Of a DNA stretch of 34,525 nucleotides, positions 1-7,152 are shown one piece after another. The stretch spans positions 1 to 34,525 of the forward strand of contig CALIFY010000026.1 in the NCBI GenBank assembly GCA_938021675.1. The letters run 5' to 3'. The position numbers were made by a program, and so were the translations under genes. The stretch is from an uncultured Acidimicrobiales bacterium (GTDB lineage: Bacteria; Actinomycetota; Acidimicrobiia; Acidimicrobiales; SZUA-35). Under the pieces are notes generated by a model. The model saw only the letters and a list, made by a program, of their open reading frames with translations, had not been told where the DNA came from and searched no databases. Numbering within the stretch: position 1 is the first letter of the stretch; each line of letters opens with the position of its first letter.

Positions 1-1
1 C

Positions 2-481
2 CATCAAGACAACCGCGACGCAACCACCAGAAAGTGGGCAACAGTCGTGATCGACTCCATCGTCGGAACCCTCGCCGCAGGAACACCACTCAACGTGCCG
101 GCCAGCGTCGTCGTCGACGCCACCACCGACCTACTCATCTCGAACACGGTCAACAACGCTCTCCCCGGCGGACACCTCCAACACGCACACACCCAAACAA
201 TCGACGACCTCGCCACCGATACAGAAGAGAACGAGTACCAGTTCATTAATGCCCTCCACCAACTAAACGCTCTCCCTAAAACCAGAAACAACCTAGAAAT
301 ACCACAACCGGAAACCCCACTCACCGGAGAACAAGCGAAAGGAATACGCGACGGTGACGGCTACCAGAGCCTGCTGCTCGCAGGACGCGGCGGCACCGTA
401 GAGTTCAGTGATGCGTTGCGGCGGCTACACGACTTGGACGTCGCAATATCTGAGATGCAGAACAGGATCATCGATGGCTGA
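2..481 (+). CDS. C-terminal part of an unidentified long protein (5' end outside window)
   Basis: The frame is open from the first bases of the window to a TGA at 479-481, so this is the last ~160 residues of a longer protein. The first possible internal start is a GTG at 47, but the frame upstream is open and codes similarly. A small-residue, weakly hydrophobic stretch (IVGTLAAGTPLNVPASVVVD) is followed by a hydrophilic tail of likely helices ending ...ISEMQNRIIDG. I do not recognise a family; the tail resembles the helical ends of long actinobacterial secreted or polymorphic-toxin-type proteins, but that is only an impression. It overlaps the next gene by 8 nt (ATGGCTGA), which suggests translational coupling. 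Codon use is rich in A and C (AAC, ACC, CAA), like the 3' half of the giant gene at 7-12.6 kb. Confidence 0.6.
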   Translation, partial: HQDNRDATTRKWATVVIDSIVGTLAAGTPLNVPASVVVDATTDLLISNTVNNALPGGHLQHAHTQTIDDLATDTEENEYQFINALHQLNALPKTRNNLEIPQPETPLTGEQAKGIRDGDGYQSLLLAGRGGTVEFSDALRRLHDLDVAISEMQNRIIDG

Positions 482-1499
482 AATCACCAAAGGGACTCGG
501 ATTACCGTCTACAGTGCCTTGGCACTCATCTTGATGGCCGCAGCGTGCGGCGCTCCTCCAGTCCCCCTTGAGCTCTGGCCTTCGAGTCAGCGCAACGGCC
601 AATTCCAGCTGGTCGAGCTCGACGACGGGCGCATCGTTTTCACCGGCGACGATGGCATCCGAGCCGTCGACCCAAACAGCCCTGACTACTACGTCGAAAA
701 TATCTTCTCTCCTGGAGCAACCGACTTCAACCCCCGCCGGCTTGATGTTCTTCCCGACCAGCGAGCAATCGCTTCTACAGTCGAGTTCTCCATCATTTGG
801 AACCCAAACGAACCGAACCAACTCGACACCACGACCCTTGATTCCACCTACGTGACCATCGAGAAGCTCTCCGATGACCGATTCATCGGTACCAAAAACA
901 TCGGCTACTACGACGATGGCGAACCAAAATCCATGCTGCAAACCGTCGAAGTCGACAACCTCGACAACCCGACCGAAACGGGCATCACACTTGGCGGATT
1001 CCACGGATTCCGCGCACTCTCCGACGGCCGAATCGCCGCCACACACGGCAACCCAGACGGCAGCAACTTCCAAATCTGGGACCTAGAAAACCCAACAGCA
1101 CCAGTCACCGAACTTCCCGAAGACCACACCATTTCGTTCGTCGACATACTTGCCGTACTCGAAGACGACCGTATCGTGACTATCACGCCGGACTCCAAGA
1201 TCCACATATGGGACCCGAAGGACCTTGAAGGCCCACTCTTCGAACTCGATCCTCAAAGCGACGTGCTCAACGTCCCAGTAGCTGAACTACCCGACGGTCG
1301 ACTCCTCACCGGAAACAGCGACAGCAACATCCTCCTCTGGGACCCCGAAACAAGCACAACCCCAATCGCCATCATCGAAATCTACGACCACATCGACTTC
1401 CAATTCATCGAAGACATCATCGTCCTCAACGACGGCCGCATCGCCTCCATCACCAATATCGGGAATCTCCGCGTCTGGAACCTCGACGACCACATCTGA
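474..1499 (+). CDS. Beta-propeller (WD40-like) lipoprotein
   Basis: About 341 residues from the ATG at 474, the start that gives a proper lipoprotein signal: a hydrophobic segment (VYSALALILMAAACG) with lipid-attachment cysteine at residue 25. The mature part repeats a unit of about 45 residues with a D-G-R-[IL] turn and a later I-W-D-x-[EK] strand (QIWDLENP, HIWDPKDL, LLWDPETS, RVWNLDDH), giving roughly six to seven blades, so I read it as a WD40-like propeller anchored on the outer face of the cytoplasmic membrane. Propellers of this type are binding scaffolds; no catalytic motif is visible. It overlaps the stop of the preceding gene by 8 nt, so the two are probably cotranslated and may act together. 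A terminator follows at 1607-1640. Partner and ligand are unknown. Confidence 0.75.
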   Translation: MAEITKGTRITVYSALALILMAAACGAPPVPLELWPSSQRNGQFQLVELDDGRIVFTGDDGIRAVDPNSPDYYVENIFSPGATDFNPRRLDVLPDQRAIASTVEFSIIWNPNEPNQLDTTTLDSTYVTIEKLSDDRFIGTKNIGYYDDGEPKSMLQTVEVDNLDNPTETGITLGGFHGFRALSDGRIAATHGNPDGSNFQIWDLENPTAPVTELPEDHTISFVDILAVLEDDRIVTITPDSKIHIWDPKDLEGPLFELDPQSDVLNVPVAELPDGRLLTGNSDSNILLWDPETSTTPIAIIEIYDHIDFQFIEDIIVLNDGRIASITNIGNLRVWNLDDHI

Positions 1500-1606
1500 C
1501 CAGGATCCGGATCGCGCCGGAACAGGTCAGCACCCGCGCCAACATCACCACACGGGAACCGCGCCACCTACTACGAGGCCCACCCCTCCCACGCGGGGCA
1601 AAACGC

Positions 1607-1640
1607 AAAGAACCGCCCCGTACGAACGGAGCGGTTCTTT
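1607..1640. terminator. Bidirectional rho-independent terminator between convergent genes
   Basis: AAAGAACCGC at 1607-1616 pairs with GCGGTTCTTT at 1631-1640, and the inner CCGT/ACGG also pair around an ACGA loop. A/T runs flank both sides, so it can end the lipoprotein transcript on the plus strand and the cyclophilin transcript on the minus strand. Confidence 0.85.
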
Positions 1641-1658
1641 GGTTTCGGACTCGTTTGG

Positions 1659-2225
1659 TTAGTCGTCGTGCTCGGTGATGGTAATCGAGTTGATGACGAC
1701 GTCCTCGACTGGGCGATCGCCCGAGCCGGTCGGCACCTTCTCCATCTTTTCGACGACGTCGAGCCCGTTGACCGTCTTCCCGAACAACGAATAGCTCGGC
1801 GGGAGGCCAACGCCGTTCGACCCACTGACGATGAAGAACTGGCTGCCGTTGGTGTTCGGACCGGCGTTGGCCATAGCCAACGAACCGATCTCGTAGCGAC
1901 CAGGTTGAGGCAGCTCATCGGCGAACCGATAACCCGGACCGCCACGCCCAGACCCCTCAGGGCAACCGCCCTGGCACATGAACCCCTCGATGATCCGGTG
2001 AAAGACCAACCCATCGTAGTAGTGATACCGAGCGAGGCTCACGAAGTTGTTGACCGTCTTCGGAGCGGCCGCCGCATCGAGTGCGACGGTGATTGAACCA
2101 AGGGATGTGTCTAGCTCGGCCGTGTAACGCTTCGCCGGGTCGATACACATGGGGAACTCGGCGTCGAAGCTGGTCTGGCGGGGGCTGGAACCGTCGATTG
2201 CTGGGCACTCGGGCACTGTCGCCAC
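1659..2225 (-). CDS. Peptidyl-prolyl cis-trans isomerase, cyclophilin type
   Basis: 188 residues, a single cyclophilin domain catalysing cis/trans isomerisation of prolyl peptide bonds. The catalytic-Arg motif VFHRIIEGFMCQGG lies near residues 74-87, the substrate-pocket block MANAGPNTNGSQFFI near 117-131, and the domain ends with the FGKTVNGLDVVEKM helix region. No signal peptide or membrane segment is seen, so a cytosolic enzyme is likely. The chosen start is a GTG at 2223-2225, which keeps the N-terminal extension CPAIDGSSPRQTSF...MCIDPAKRYTA that I know from actinobacterial cyclophilins; an internal ATG (MCIDPAK) would remove it. Upstream AGAAAAGAGA is only a weak ribosome site. It stands alone between the terminator and a repeat-bearing spacer. 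Confidence 0.92.
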   Translation of the reverse strand: MATVPECPAIDGSSPRQTSFDAEFPMCIDPAKRYTAELDTSLGSITVALDAAAAPKTVNNFVSLARYHYYDGLVFHRIIEGFMCQGGCPEGSGRGGPGYRFADELPQPGRYEIGSLAMANAGPNTNGSQFFIVSGSNGVGLPPSYSLFGKTVNGLDVVEKMEKVPTGSGDRPVEDVVINSITITEHDD

Positions 2226-2338
2226 TCTCTTTTCTGGTTGGTGCGGCGCGACTCACGTGTTCGCGACACCGCACCTCCGGTGGTGAATTGGGACCGCATC
2301 AGGGTAGCGGGCCGCAACCGCATGGCCGATCAAGCCCA

Positions 2339-2401
2339 CCGGCCAAGGTTCCAGCTTGCGGGCCGGGCCAAGGTTCCGGGTGGCCTGCCGGGCCAAGGTC
2401 C
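2339..2401. repeat. Three imperfect ~24-bp tandem repeats downstream of the sulfhydrylase gene
   Basis: The core CCGGgCCAAGGTtCC occurs at 2339-2352, 2363-2377 and 2388-2401, with a period of 24-25 bp, in the 184-bp spacer between the cyclophilin start and the metY stop. It is non-coding. I see no hairpin with a T-tract here, so a terminator role for metY is uncertain. Confidence 0.7.
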
Positions 2402-2409
2402 GATCAGGC

Positions 2410-3729
2410 CTAAGCCTGCTTCGCTGCGGTGAAGCCGGCATCGAGATCGGCGAGAATGTCATCGATCGACTCCAGGCCGACCGACAGACGAACCAAGCCG
2501 GGATGCACACCGGTGGACAACTGCTCATCTTCGGTCAGCTGGCTGTGGGTGGTCGACGCCGGGTGAATGACCAGCGAACGCACGTCACCGATGTTGGCGA
2601 CATGGCTGTGCAACTTCAACGCCTCGACGAACGCTTGGCCGGCCTCTTTCCCACCCTTGAGGATGAACGCCGGCACCGACCCGGCGCCACGGCCTTTGGT
2701 GTACTTCTGTGCTGCGTCGTACCACGGCGACGACGGCAAACCGGCATAGAGCACCTCCTCAACCTCATCGCGAGCGACGAGCCATTCGGCCACCGTCTGG
2801 GCGTTCTGGACGTGGCGCTCCATCCGAAGCGACAGGGTTTCAATCCCTTGCAACACCAAAAACGCGTTGAACGGACTGATCGCCGGGCCCATATCACGCA
2901 GCAGCTGAACGCGGGCCTTGGCGATGAACGACCCAGCACCAAGCATCGGCCAGTAGGTCAACCCGTGATACGAGGGGTCTGGCTGGTTGTAGTTGGGGAA
3001 CTTCTCCGCATCGCTGAACTCGAACGAGCCACCGTCGACGATGGCTCCGGCAAGGCTGGTGCCGTGCCCGCCAAGAAACTTAGTGGCCGAATGAATCACG
3101 ATGTCGGCCCCCCAATCGAGCGGCCGAATCAGGTACGGCGTGGCGACGGTGTTGTCCACCATGAGTGGAACGCCAACGTCGTGAGCGACCGATGCCACGC
3201 CCTCGATGTCGAGCACGTTGTTCTTCGGATTACCGATCGTCTCGGCAAAAAAGGCCTTGGTGTTCGGTCGAACCGCGGCCCGCCACTCGTCGAGGTTGTC
3301 GGAATCTTCAACGAAGGTTGTCTCGATCCCAAGTTTCGGCAGGGTGTAGTGGAGCAGGTTGTACGTGCCGCCATACAACGCCGCCGACGACACAAGGTGG
3401 GATCCGGCCTCTGCGACGTTGAGGATAGCCAGCGTCTCCGCTGCCTGACCAGACGCCACGACCAGTGCACCTGGCACACCGGCAGCGGTCTCCGACAACC
3501 CGTTTTCCAGCGCCGCGATGCGGGTTTCGACCACACCCTGGGTCGGGTTCATGATTCGGGTATAGATGTTGCCCGGCTCGCCGAGGGCGAACAGGTTGGC
3601 CGCATGAGCCGAATCGCGGAACTGGTATGCCGTGGTTTGATAGATGGGAACGGCGCGGGAGCCGGTGTCCGTGTCCGGCTCCTGGCCGGCGTGAATCTGG
3701 CGGGTCTCGAAACCCCACGAGTCGGTCAT
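2410..3729 (-). CDS. metY: O-acetylhomoserine sulfhydrylase (O-acetylhomoserine aminocarboxypropyltransferase)
   Basis: 439 residues of the Cys/Met-metabolism PLP enzyme family, at the ~430-440 length typical of MetY rather than the ~390 of cystathionine synthases and lyases. It should make homocysteine from O-acetylhomoserine and sulfide in the cytosol. Visible motifs: N-terminal WGFETRQIHAGQ, YTRIMNPT (residues ~56-63), the SGQAAETLAI loop (~93-102), the Asp that holds the PLP ring in VDNTVATPYL (~191-200), and SATKFLGGHGTS with the Schiff-base lysine at about residue 217. Two adjacent ATGs lie at 3730-3732 and 3727-3729; AGGAG sits 2 nt before the first and 5 nt before the second, favouring the second. 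It follows hpt by 92 nt and may share its transcript. Among MetY-like enzymes an O-succinylhomoserine preference cannot be excluded. Confidence 0.93.
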   Translation of the reverse strand: MTDSWGFETRQIHAGQEPDTDTGSRAVPIYQTTAYQFRDSAHAANLFALGEPGNIYTRIMNPTQGVVETRIAALENGLSETAAGVPGALVVASGQAAETLAILNVAEAGSHLVSSAALYGGTYNLLHYTLPKLGIETTFVEDSDNLDEWRAAVRPNTKAFFAETIGNPKNNVLDIEGVASVAHDVGVPLMVDNTVATPYLIRPLDWGADIVIHSATKFLGGHGTSLAGAIVDGGSFEFSDAEKFPNYNQPDPSYHGLTYWPMLGAGSFIAKARVQLLRDMGPAISPFNAFLVLQGIETLSLRMERHVQNAQTVAEWLVARDEVEEVLYAGLPSSPWYDAAQKYTKGRGAGSVPAFILKGGKEAGQAFVEALKLHSHVANIGDVRSLVIHPASTTHSQLTEDEQLSTGVHPGLVRLSVGLESIDDILADLDAGFTAAKQA

Positions 3730-3821
3730 CATGGCTCCTTAGTTACTGTCACGTCGTGCTCGGTCCGAACCCGAGCAACAGTATCGGAAATTGGGAGAGC
3801 GAGCCGAGAACGGCCAGCGAA

Positions 3822-4379
3822 CTACTCCCTCGATCGGTAGGTAGCGATGTATCGTAAGTTCCGGTACCGCTGAGCCACATCGAGCCCATACCCGATGACA
3901 AACGCCGGCGGGATCCGGAACCCGACGTAGTCGATGGTGAGGTCGGGCTCCCGGACTCCCTCTCGCACCAGCATCGCGCACGTCTTCAGACTGGCCGGTT
4001 GCTGGGCCAAGAGATGTTTGCAAAGAAACCGTAGGGTCAGTCCTGAGTCGATGATGTCTTCGACGAGGATCACGTTTCGACCGGCGATGTCATGATCCAG
4101 GTCCTTGAGGATCTTGACCGCTCCGCTCGACTGGGTTGCCTGCCCATACGAGGAGACGGCGAGGAAATCGAGCTCGATCGGCGCCGTGATCGCCCGCACC
4201 AGGTCAGCAACAAAAATCACGCTCCCTTTGAGCACACCGACCAACAACGGCGGACGGCCCTTGGGGTCGACGCCGACTTCGGCTGCGATGACCGCCCCCA
4301 TCTCAACAACTCGGTCAGCGATCTCCTTCTCAGAAAACAGGATGTCGCCAACGTCTTCGGCCACCGGGTAGTCACCCAT
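3822..4379 (-). CDS. hpt: Hypoxanthine phosphoribosyltransferase
   Basis: 185 residues from the ATG at 4377-4379, the normal size for bacterial Hpt. It converts hypoxanthine (and often guanine) plus PRPP to the nucleotide in purine salvage. The PRPP-binding signature VILVEDIIDSGLT spans residues ~103-115, the LKGSVIF pyrophosphate loop is near 50-56, and the C-terminal YVGFRIPPAFVIGYGLD block is the base-binding hood. A longer version from TTG at 4404-4406 adds nine residues but has no ribosome-binding sequence, so I prefer the ATG. It lies 39 nt after the enoyl-CoA hydratase stop and 92 nt before metY; the three probably form one minus-strand run. Confidence 0.93.
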   Translation of the reverse strand: MGDYPVAEDVGDILFSEKEIADRVVEMGAVIAAEVGVDPKGRPPLLVGVLKGSVIFVADLVRAITAPIELDFLAVSSYGQATQSSGAVKILKDLDHDIAGRNVILVEDIIDSGLTLRFLCKHLLAQQPASLKTCAMLVREGVREPDLTIDYVGFRIPPAFVIGYGLDVAQRYRNLRYIATYRSRE

Positions 4380-4418
4380 CGACAGTCGGCCTGCCCAGCC
4401 CGACAAACATTGAACCGG

Positions 4419-5204
4419 TCATCGACCGGAGAACTTCGCGTTACCCGGGCCGCTCTCAAGGAAACTTTTGATGCCGGTGACCGCGTCCTCGGTTTGAAAC
4501 GAGTTCGCGAACTCGCGCTGCTCGATCTGGATCCCTTCCTCCAGCGACACGTGAAGGCCGTCCATGATCGCTCGCTTGAGGTTGACCAACGCCGCTGGCC
4601 CATCGGCATACGCTGCGACAAGCTCGACCGCTTTGTCCAACACGTCGGCATCGGGGTGGACAGCCGACACAAGCCCGATCGCCAACGCTTCGGCGGCCGG
4701 AACCATCCGCCCCGAGTAGTTGATCTCCTTTGAGCGAGTCACCCCTACCAGCCGGGTCAACCGTTGGGTGCCTCCTCCACCGGGGATAATGCCGAGCAAG
4801 ATCTCTGGTTGCCCGAACTGGGCCGATTCTCCGCAAACCCGAAAGTCGGTCGTCATCGAAAGTTCGCAGCCGCCGCCGAGGGCGTATCCGTTGACCGCCG
4901 ACACGGTGATCTGTGGCAAGTTCTCGATCTTGAACAGCGCGTCGTTGAGCGGACCGACCTTCTCCGACGGGTCGCCGACGCGTTCGCCGATCGGGAACTC
5001 GGCGATGTCGGCGCCGGCGGCAAAGATCTTTTGGCCACCCCACACCACCACTCCTCGAACGTCGTCGCGGCCCTCGATCTCGGTCGCCGCCGCGAACAAC
5101 TCTTCCGCCATTTGCTGATTTAGGGCGTTCACTTTTGGCCGCTCCAACCGGAGCACCACCACCTTGTCTGCTGACGACTCTTCGATTCGGACAAACTCGG
5201 CCAC
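4419..5204 (-). CDS. Enoyl-CoA hydratase/isomerase family protein
   Basis: 261 residues of the crotonase fold, expected to hydrate 2-enoyl-CoA to 3-hydroxyacyl-CoA in fatty-acid or branched-acid breakdown. Oxyanion-hole segments KIFAAGADIAEF and GYALGGGCELSM are present, and both catalytic glutamates of classical hydratases can be placed (the E of GGGCE and the E of FGQPEILLG), followed by the PGGGGTQRL loop. The start is a GTG at 5202-5204 with AGGAG 7 nt upstream; a longer reading to 5267 adds an unrelated N-terminus. It is first in a minus-strand run with hpt and metY and divergent from glpD, with a 95-bp shared promoter region. Substrate chain length cannot be told from sequence alone. 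Confidence 0.92.
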   Translation of the reverse strand: MAEFVRIEESSADKVVVLRLERPKVNALNQQMAEELFAAATEIEGRDDVRGVVVWGGQKIFAAGADIAEFPIGERVGDPSEKVGPLNDALFKIENLPQITVSAVNGYALGGGCELSMTTDFRVCGESAQFGQPEILLGIIPGGGGTQRLTRLVGVTRSKEINYSGRMVPAAEALAIGLVSAVHPDADVLDKAVELVAAYADGPAALVNLKRAIMDGLHVSLEEGIQIEQREFANSFQTEDAVTGIKSFLESGPGNAKFSGR

Positions 5205-5299
5205 TGCTGCGCTCCTGGTCGGCTGATATATCGAACCACTGTTTCCTAGCAGATCGGGATCGATCACACATACAAGAACAGGAGCTCGGTTGGGTACCT

Positions 5300-6967
5300 A
5301 TGCCCCTGTGCTGGCTACCGTGGTACGACGTGAGTCCATCACCAGCACTGCGCGACCGCAACCTTGACCAGCTCGACGGCGGCGAAGTTGACGTTTTCAT
5401 CATCGGAGGTGGAATCAATGGGGCCGTTTCGGCCGCCGCTCTCGCCGACCGTGGTCTATCGGTGGCGATCGCCGACCGCGGCGACTTTGCCGGTGTCACC
5501 AGTCAGGAATCGTCGAACCTGGTGTGGGGTGGTTTCAAATACCTGCAGAACTACGAGCTGTCGCTCGTCTTCAACCTCTGCCGGTCACGCAACAAGCTGA
5601 TGAAGGCATATCCGACCGTCATGTCGGAGATCGGTTTCCTGGCGACTCTGGACCGGACCGCACCGTTTCCGTCGTGGCTGGCCGCCCTCGGAACAGTCGG
5701 CTATTGGGGAATCGGGGGCTTCGCAACCGACCGCCCTCATTTTCGCCGTCCCTCTGCTCTGAACGAGCTCGAACCGATCCTCAACACCGAGACCGCCGAT
5801 GCCGGCGTGGAGTACGCCGACGCCTATCTAAAGGACAATGACGCCCGTTTCGTCTGGGGGTTCGTTCGGTCGGCACTCGATCGCGGTGCTATCGCTGCAA
5901 ACTATCTTTCGGTCACCAACGCCGAACGGGCCGGCGAACAGGGTTGGATCGTTCACCTTCGTGACGAGATCGGCGATCGGGAGTTCACCTGCAAGGCAGC
6001 GTCGATCGTCAACGCCGCCGGTCCGTTCGTCGATGGGCTGAACGACAACCTGTCGGTCACTACCGAACACGAGATCGTGTACTCAAAGGGCATCCACCTG
6101 GTGGTTCCCCAGCTCACCTCGTCCGAACGCGTGCTGGCGTTCTTCGACGACTCCCAACGCCTCTTCTATGTGATCCCGATGGCGCACCGGTCGGTGATCG
6201 GGACGACGGACACCCGGACCGAAAACCCGAATGATCCGGTTACCGCCGAAGACCGCCGGTTCCTACTTTCCCAGATCAACGCCCGGCTCAATCTCGACCA
6301 ACCGCTTACAGAAGCGGACATCATCGCTGAACGGAATGGGGTTCGCCCACTGGTCGTCCCGAAAGGAAACGACAGCCACGCCGAAGATGACTGGACGTCA
6401 CTTTCCCGCAAACATGAGGTTGAGGTCGACTCCGATGCCAAAGTCATTTCGATCTTGGGTGGCAAGTTGACCGACTGTCTAAACGTTGGCGACGAAATAG
6501 TCGAAGCGATCAAGGAACTGGGCATCGACGTCGGCCAGGGCTCGAAGACGTGGTACGGGGAGCCTCCAGCCACCGAGGGGGCGGCGTTCGTCACCCGCGC
6601 GTTCTCTCTCGGTCTCGACCGTCCCCCGGAAGTGGAGCGCGCCTCGTCGGTGGCCGAGGTGCTCTGGCGTCGCCACGGCCGAGCGGCTCACAAGGTGCTC
6701 GACAACATCGAAGCAGACAGCGCACAGGGTCAACCGGTCCTTTCCGAAAGCGATGTGCTACGGGCCGAACTCCCCCTGTTCGCGGAGCGCGAGATGATTG
6801 TGACCGTCGACGATTTTCTTCGTCGCCGGACCAAACTGGCGTTGATTCATCGGGTCGGCGAATTGTCGGCAGACCCGGGCATGATCGAAGTCGAACGAGT
6901 TTTGGGAACCGTCGACAACTCGGGCGCCGCACGACAAACGACGGCCGCCGGATCGGACGACGCCTGA
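5300..6967 (+). CDS. glpD: FAD-dependent glycerol-3-phosphate dehydrogenase (GlpD/GlpA-like)
   Basis: 555 residues. It should oxidise sn-glycerol-3-phosphate to dihydroxyacetone phosphate, passing electrons to the quinone pool at the membrane. N-terminal FAD dinucleotide motif DVFIIGGGINGAVSAAALADRG begins at residue ~31, with the glutamate-type ribose contact replaced by D in IADRGDFAGVTSQESSNLVWGG; the FAD/DAO family's VNAAGPFVDGL and YVIPMAHRSVIGTTDT follow, and ILGGKLTDC marks the end of the oxidase domain before a C-terminal helical domain. The SS-x-L-x-W-G-G version of the usual SSxLxHGG motif is a divergence. Start ATG 5300; GGAG at 5281-5284 is 15 nt away, so the start is less certain than the gene. 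It stands as a single gene, divergent from the enoyl-CoA hydratase. Confidence 0.87.
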   Translation: MPLCWLPWYDVSPSPALRDRNLDQLDGGEVDVFIIGGGINGAVSAAALADRGLSVAIADRGDFAGVTSQESSNLVWGGFKYLQNYELSLVFNLCRSRNKLMKAYPTVMSEIGFLATLDRTAPFPSWLAALGTVGYWGIGGFATDRPHFRRPSALNELEPILNTETADAGVEYADAYLKDNDARFVWGFVRSALDRGAIAANYLSVTNAERAGEQGWIVHLRDEIGDREFTCKAASIVNAAGPFVDGLNDNLSVTTEHEIVYSKGIHLVVPQLTSSERVLAFFDDSQRLFYVIPMAHRSVIGTTDTRTENPNDPVTAEDRRFLLSQINARLNLDQPLTEADIIAERNGVRPLVVPKGNDSHAEDDWTSLSRKHEVEVDSDAKVISILGGKLTDCLNVGDEIVEAIKELGIDVGQGSKTWYGEPPATEGAAFVTRAFSLGLDRPPEVERASSVAEVLWRRHGRAAHKVLDNIEADSAQGQPVLSESDVLRAELPLFAEREMIVTVDDFLRRRTKLALIHRVGELSADPGMIEVERVLGTVDNSGAARQTTAAGSDDA

Positions 6968-7152
6968 TGGGTTTCGCTCCCGCAGGGAGTAGATACTCGA
7001 GAACCACCAATCGAAACGCCCGGACGGTGTTGCCGCCTTTCGGTGAGATCGACGGCTCTGGTGGACACTACCAAGGTACGCACCTTATAGCGGAGCGTCA
7101 CTGACAAATCGCGTGACGCACCCTCCCGGAAGGTGTTGATCGAGGAGGCGTA
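6968..7152. promoter_or_regulatory. Spacer before the giant secreted-protein gene, with two small inverted repeats
   Basis: AAGGT-acgc-ACCTT occupies 7073-7086 and GCGTCAC...GTGACGC occupies 7095-7119 (perfect 7-bp arms, 11-nt loop). The first could help end the glpD transcript; the second lies about 34-58 nt before the start of the giant gene, where it could be an operator or leader hairpin. Neither has a clear T-tract. A strong ribosome site AGGAGG is at 7143-7148. Confidence 0.35.

Noticed and set aside
2356-3840. 494-residue plus-strand open frame opposite metY
   Set aside because: It is the antisense shadow of a clearly recognisable MetY gene; its translation is Arg/Gly-rich without domains.
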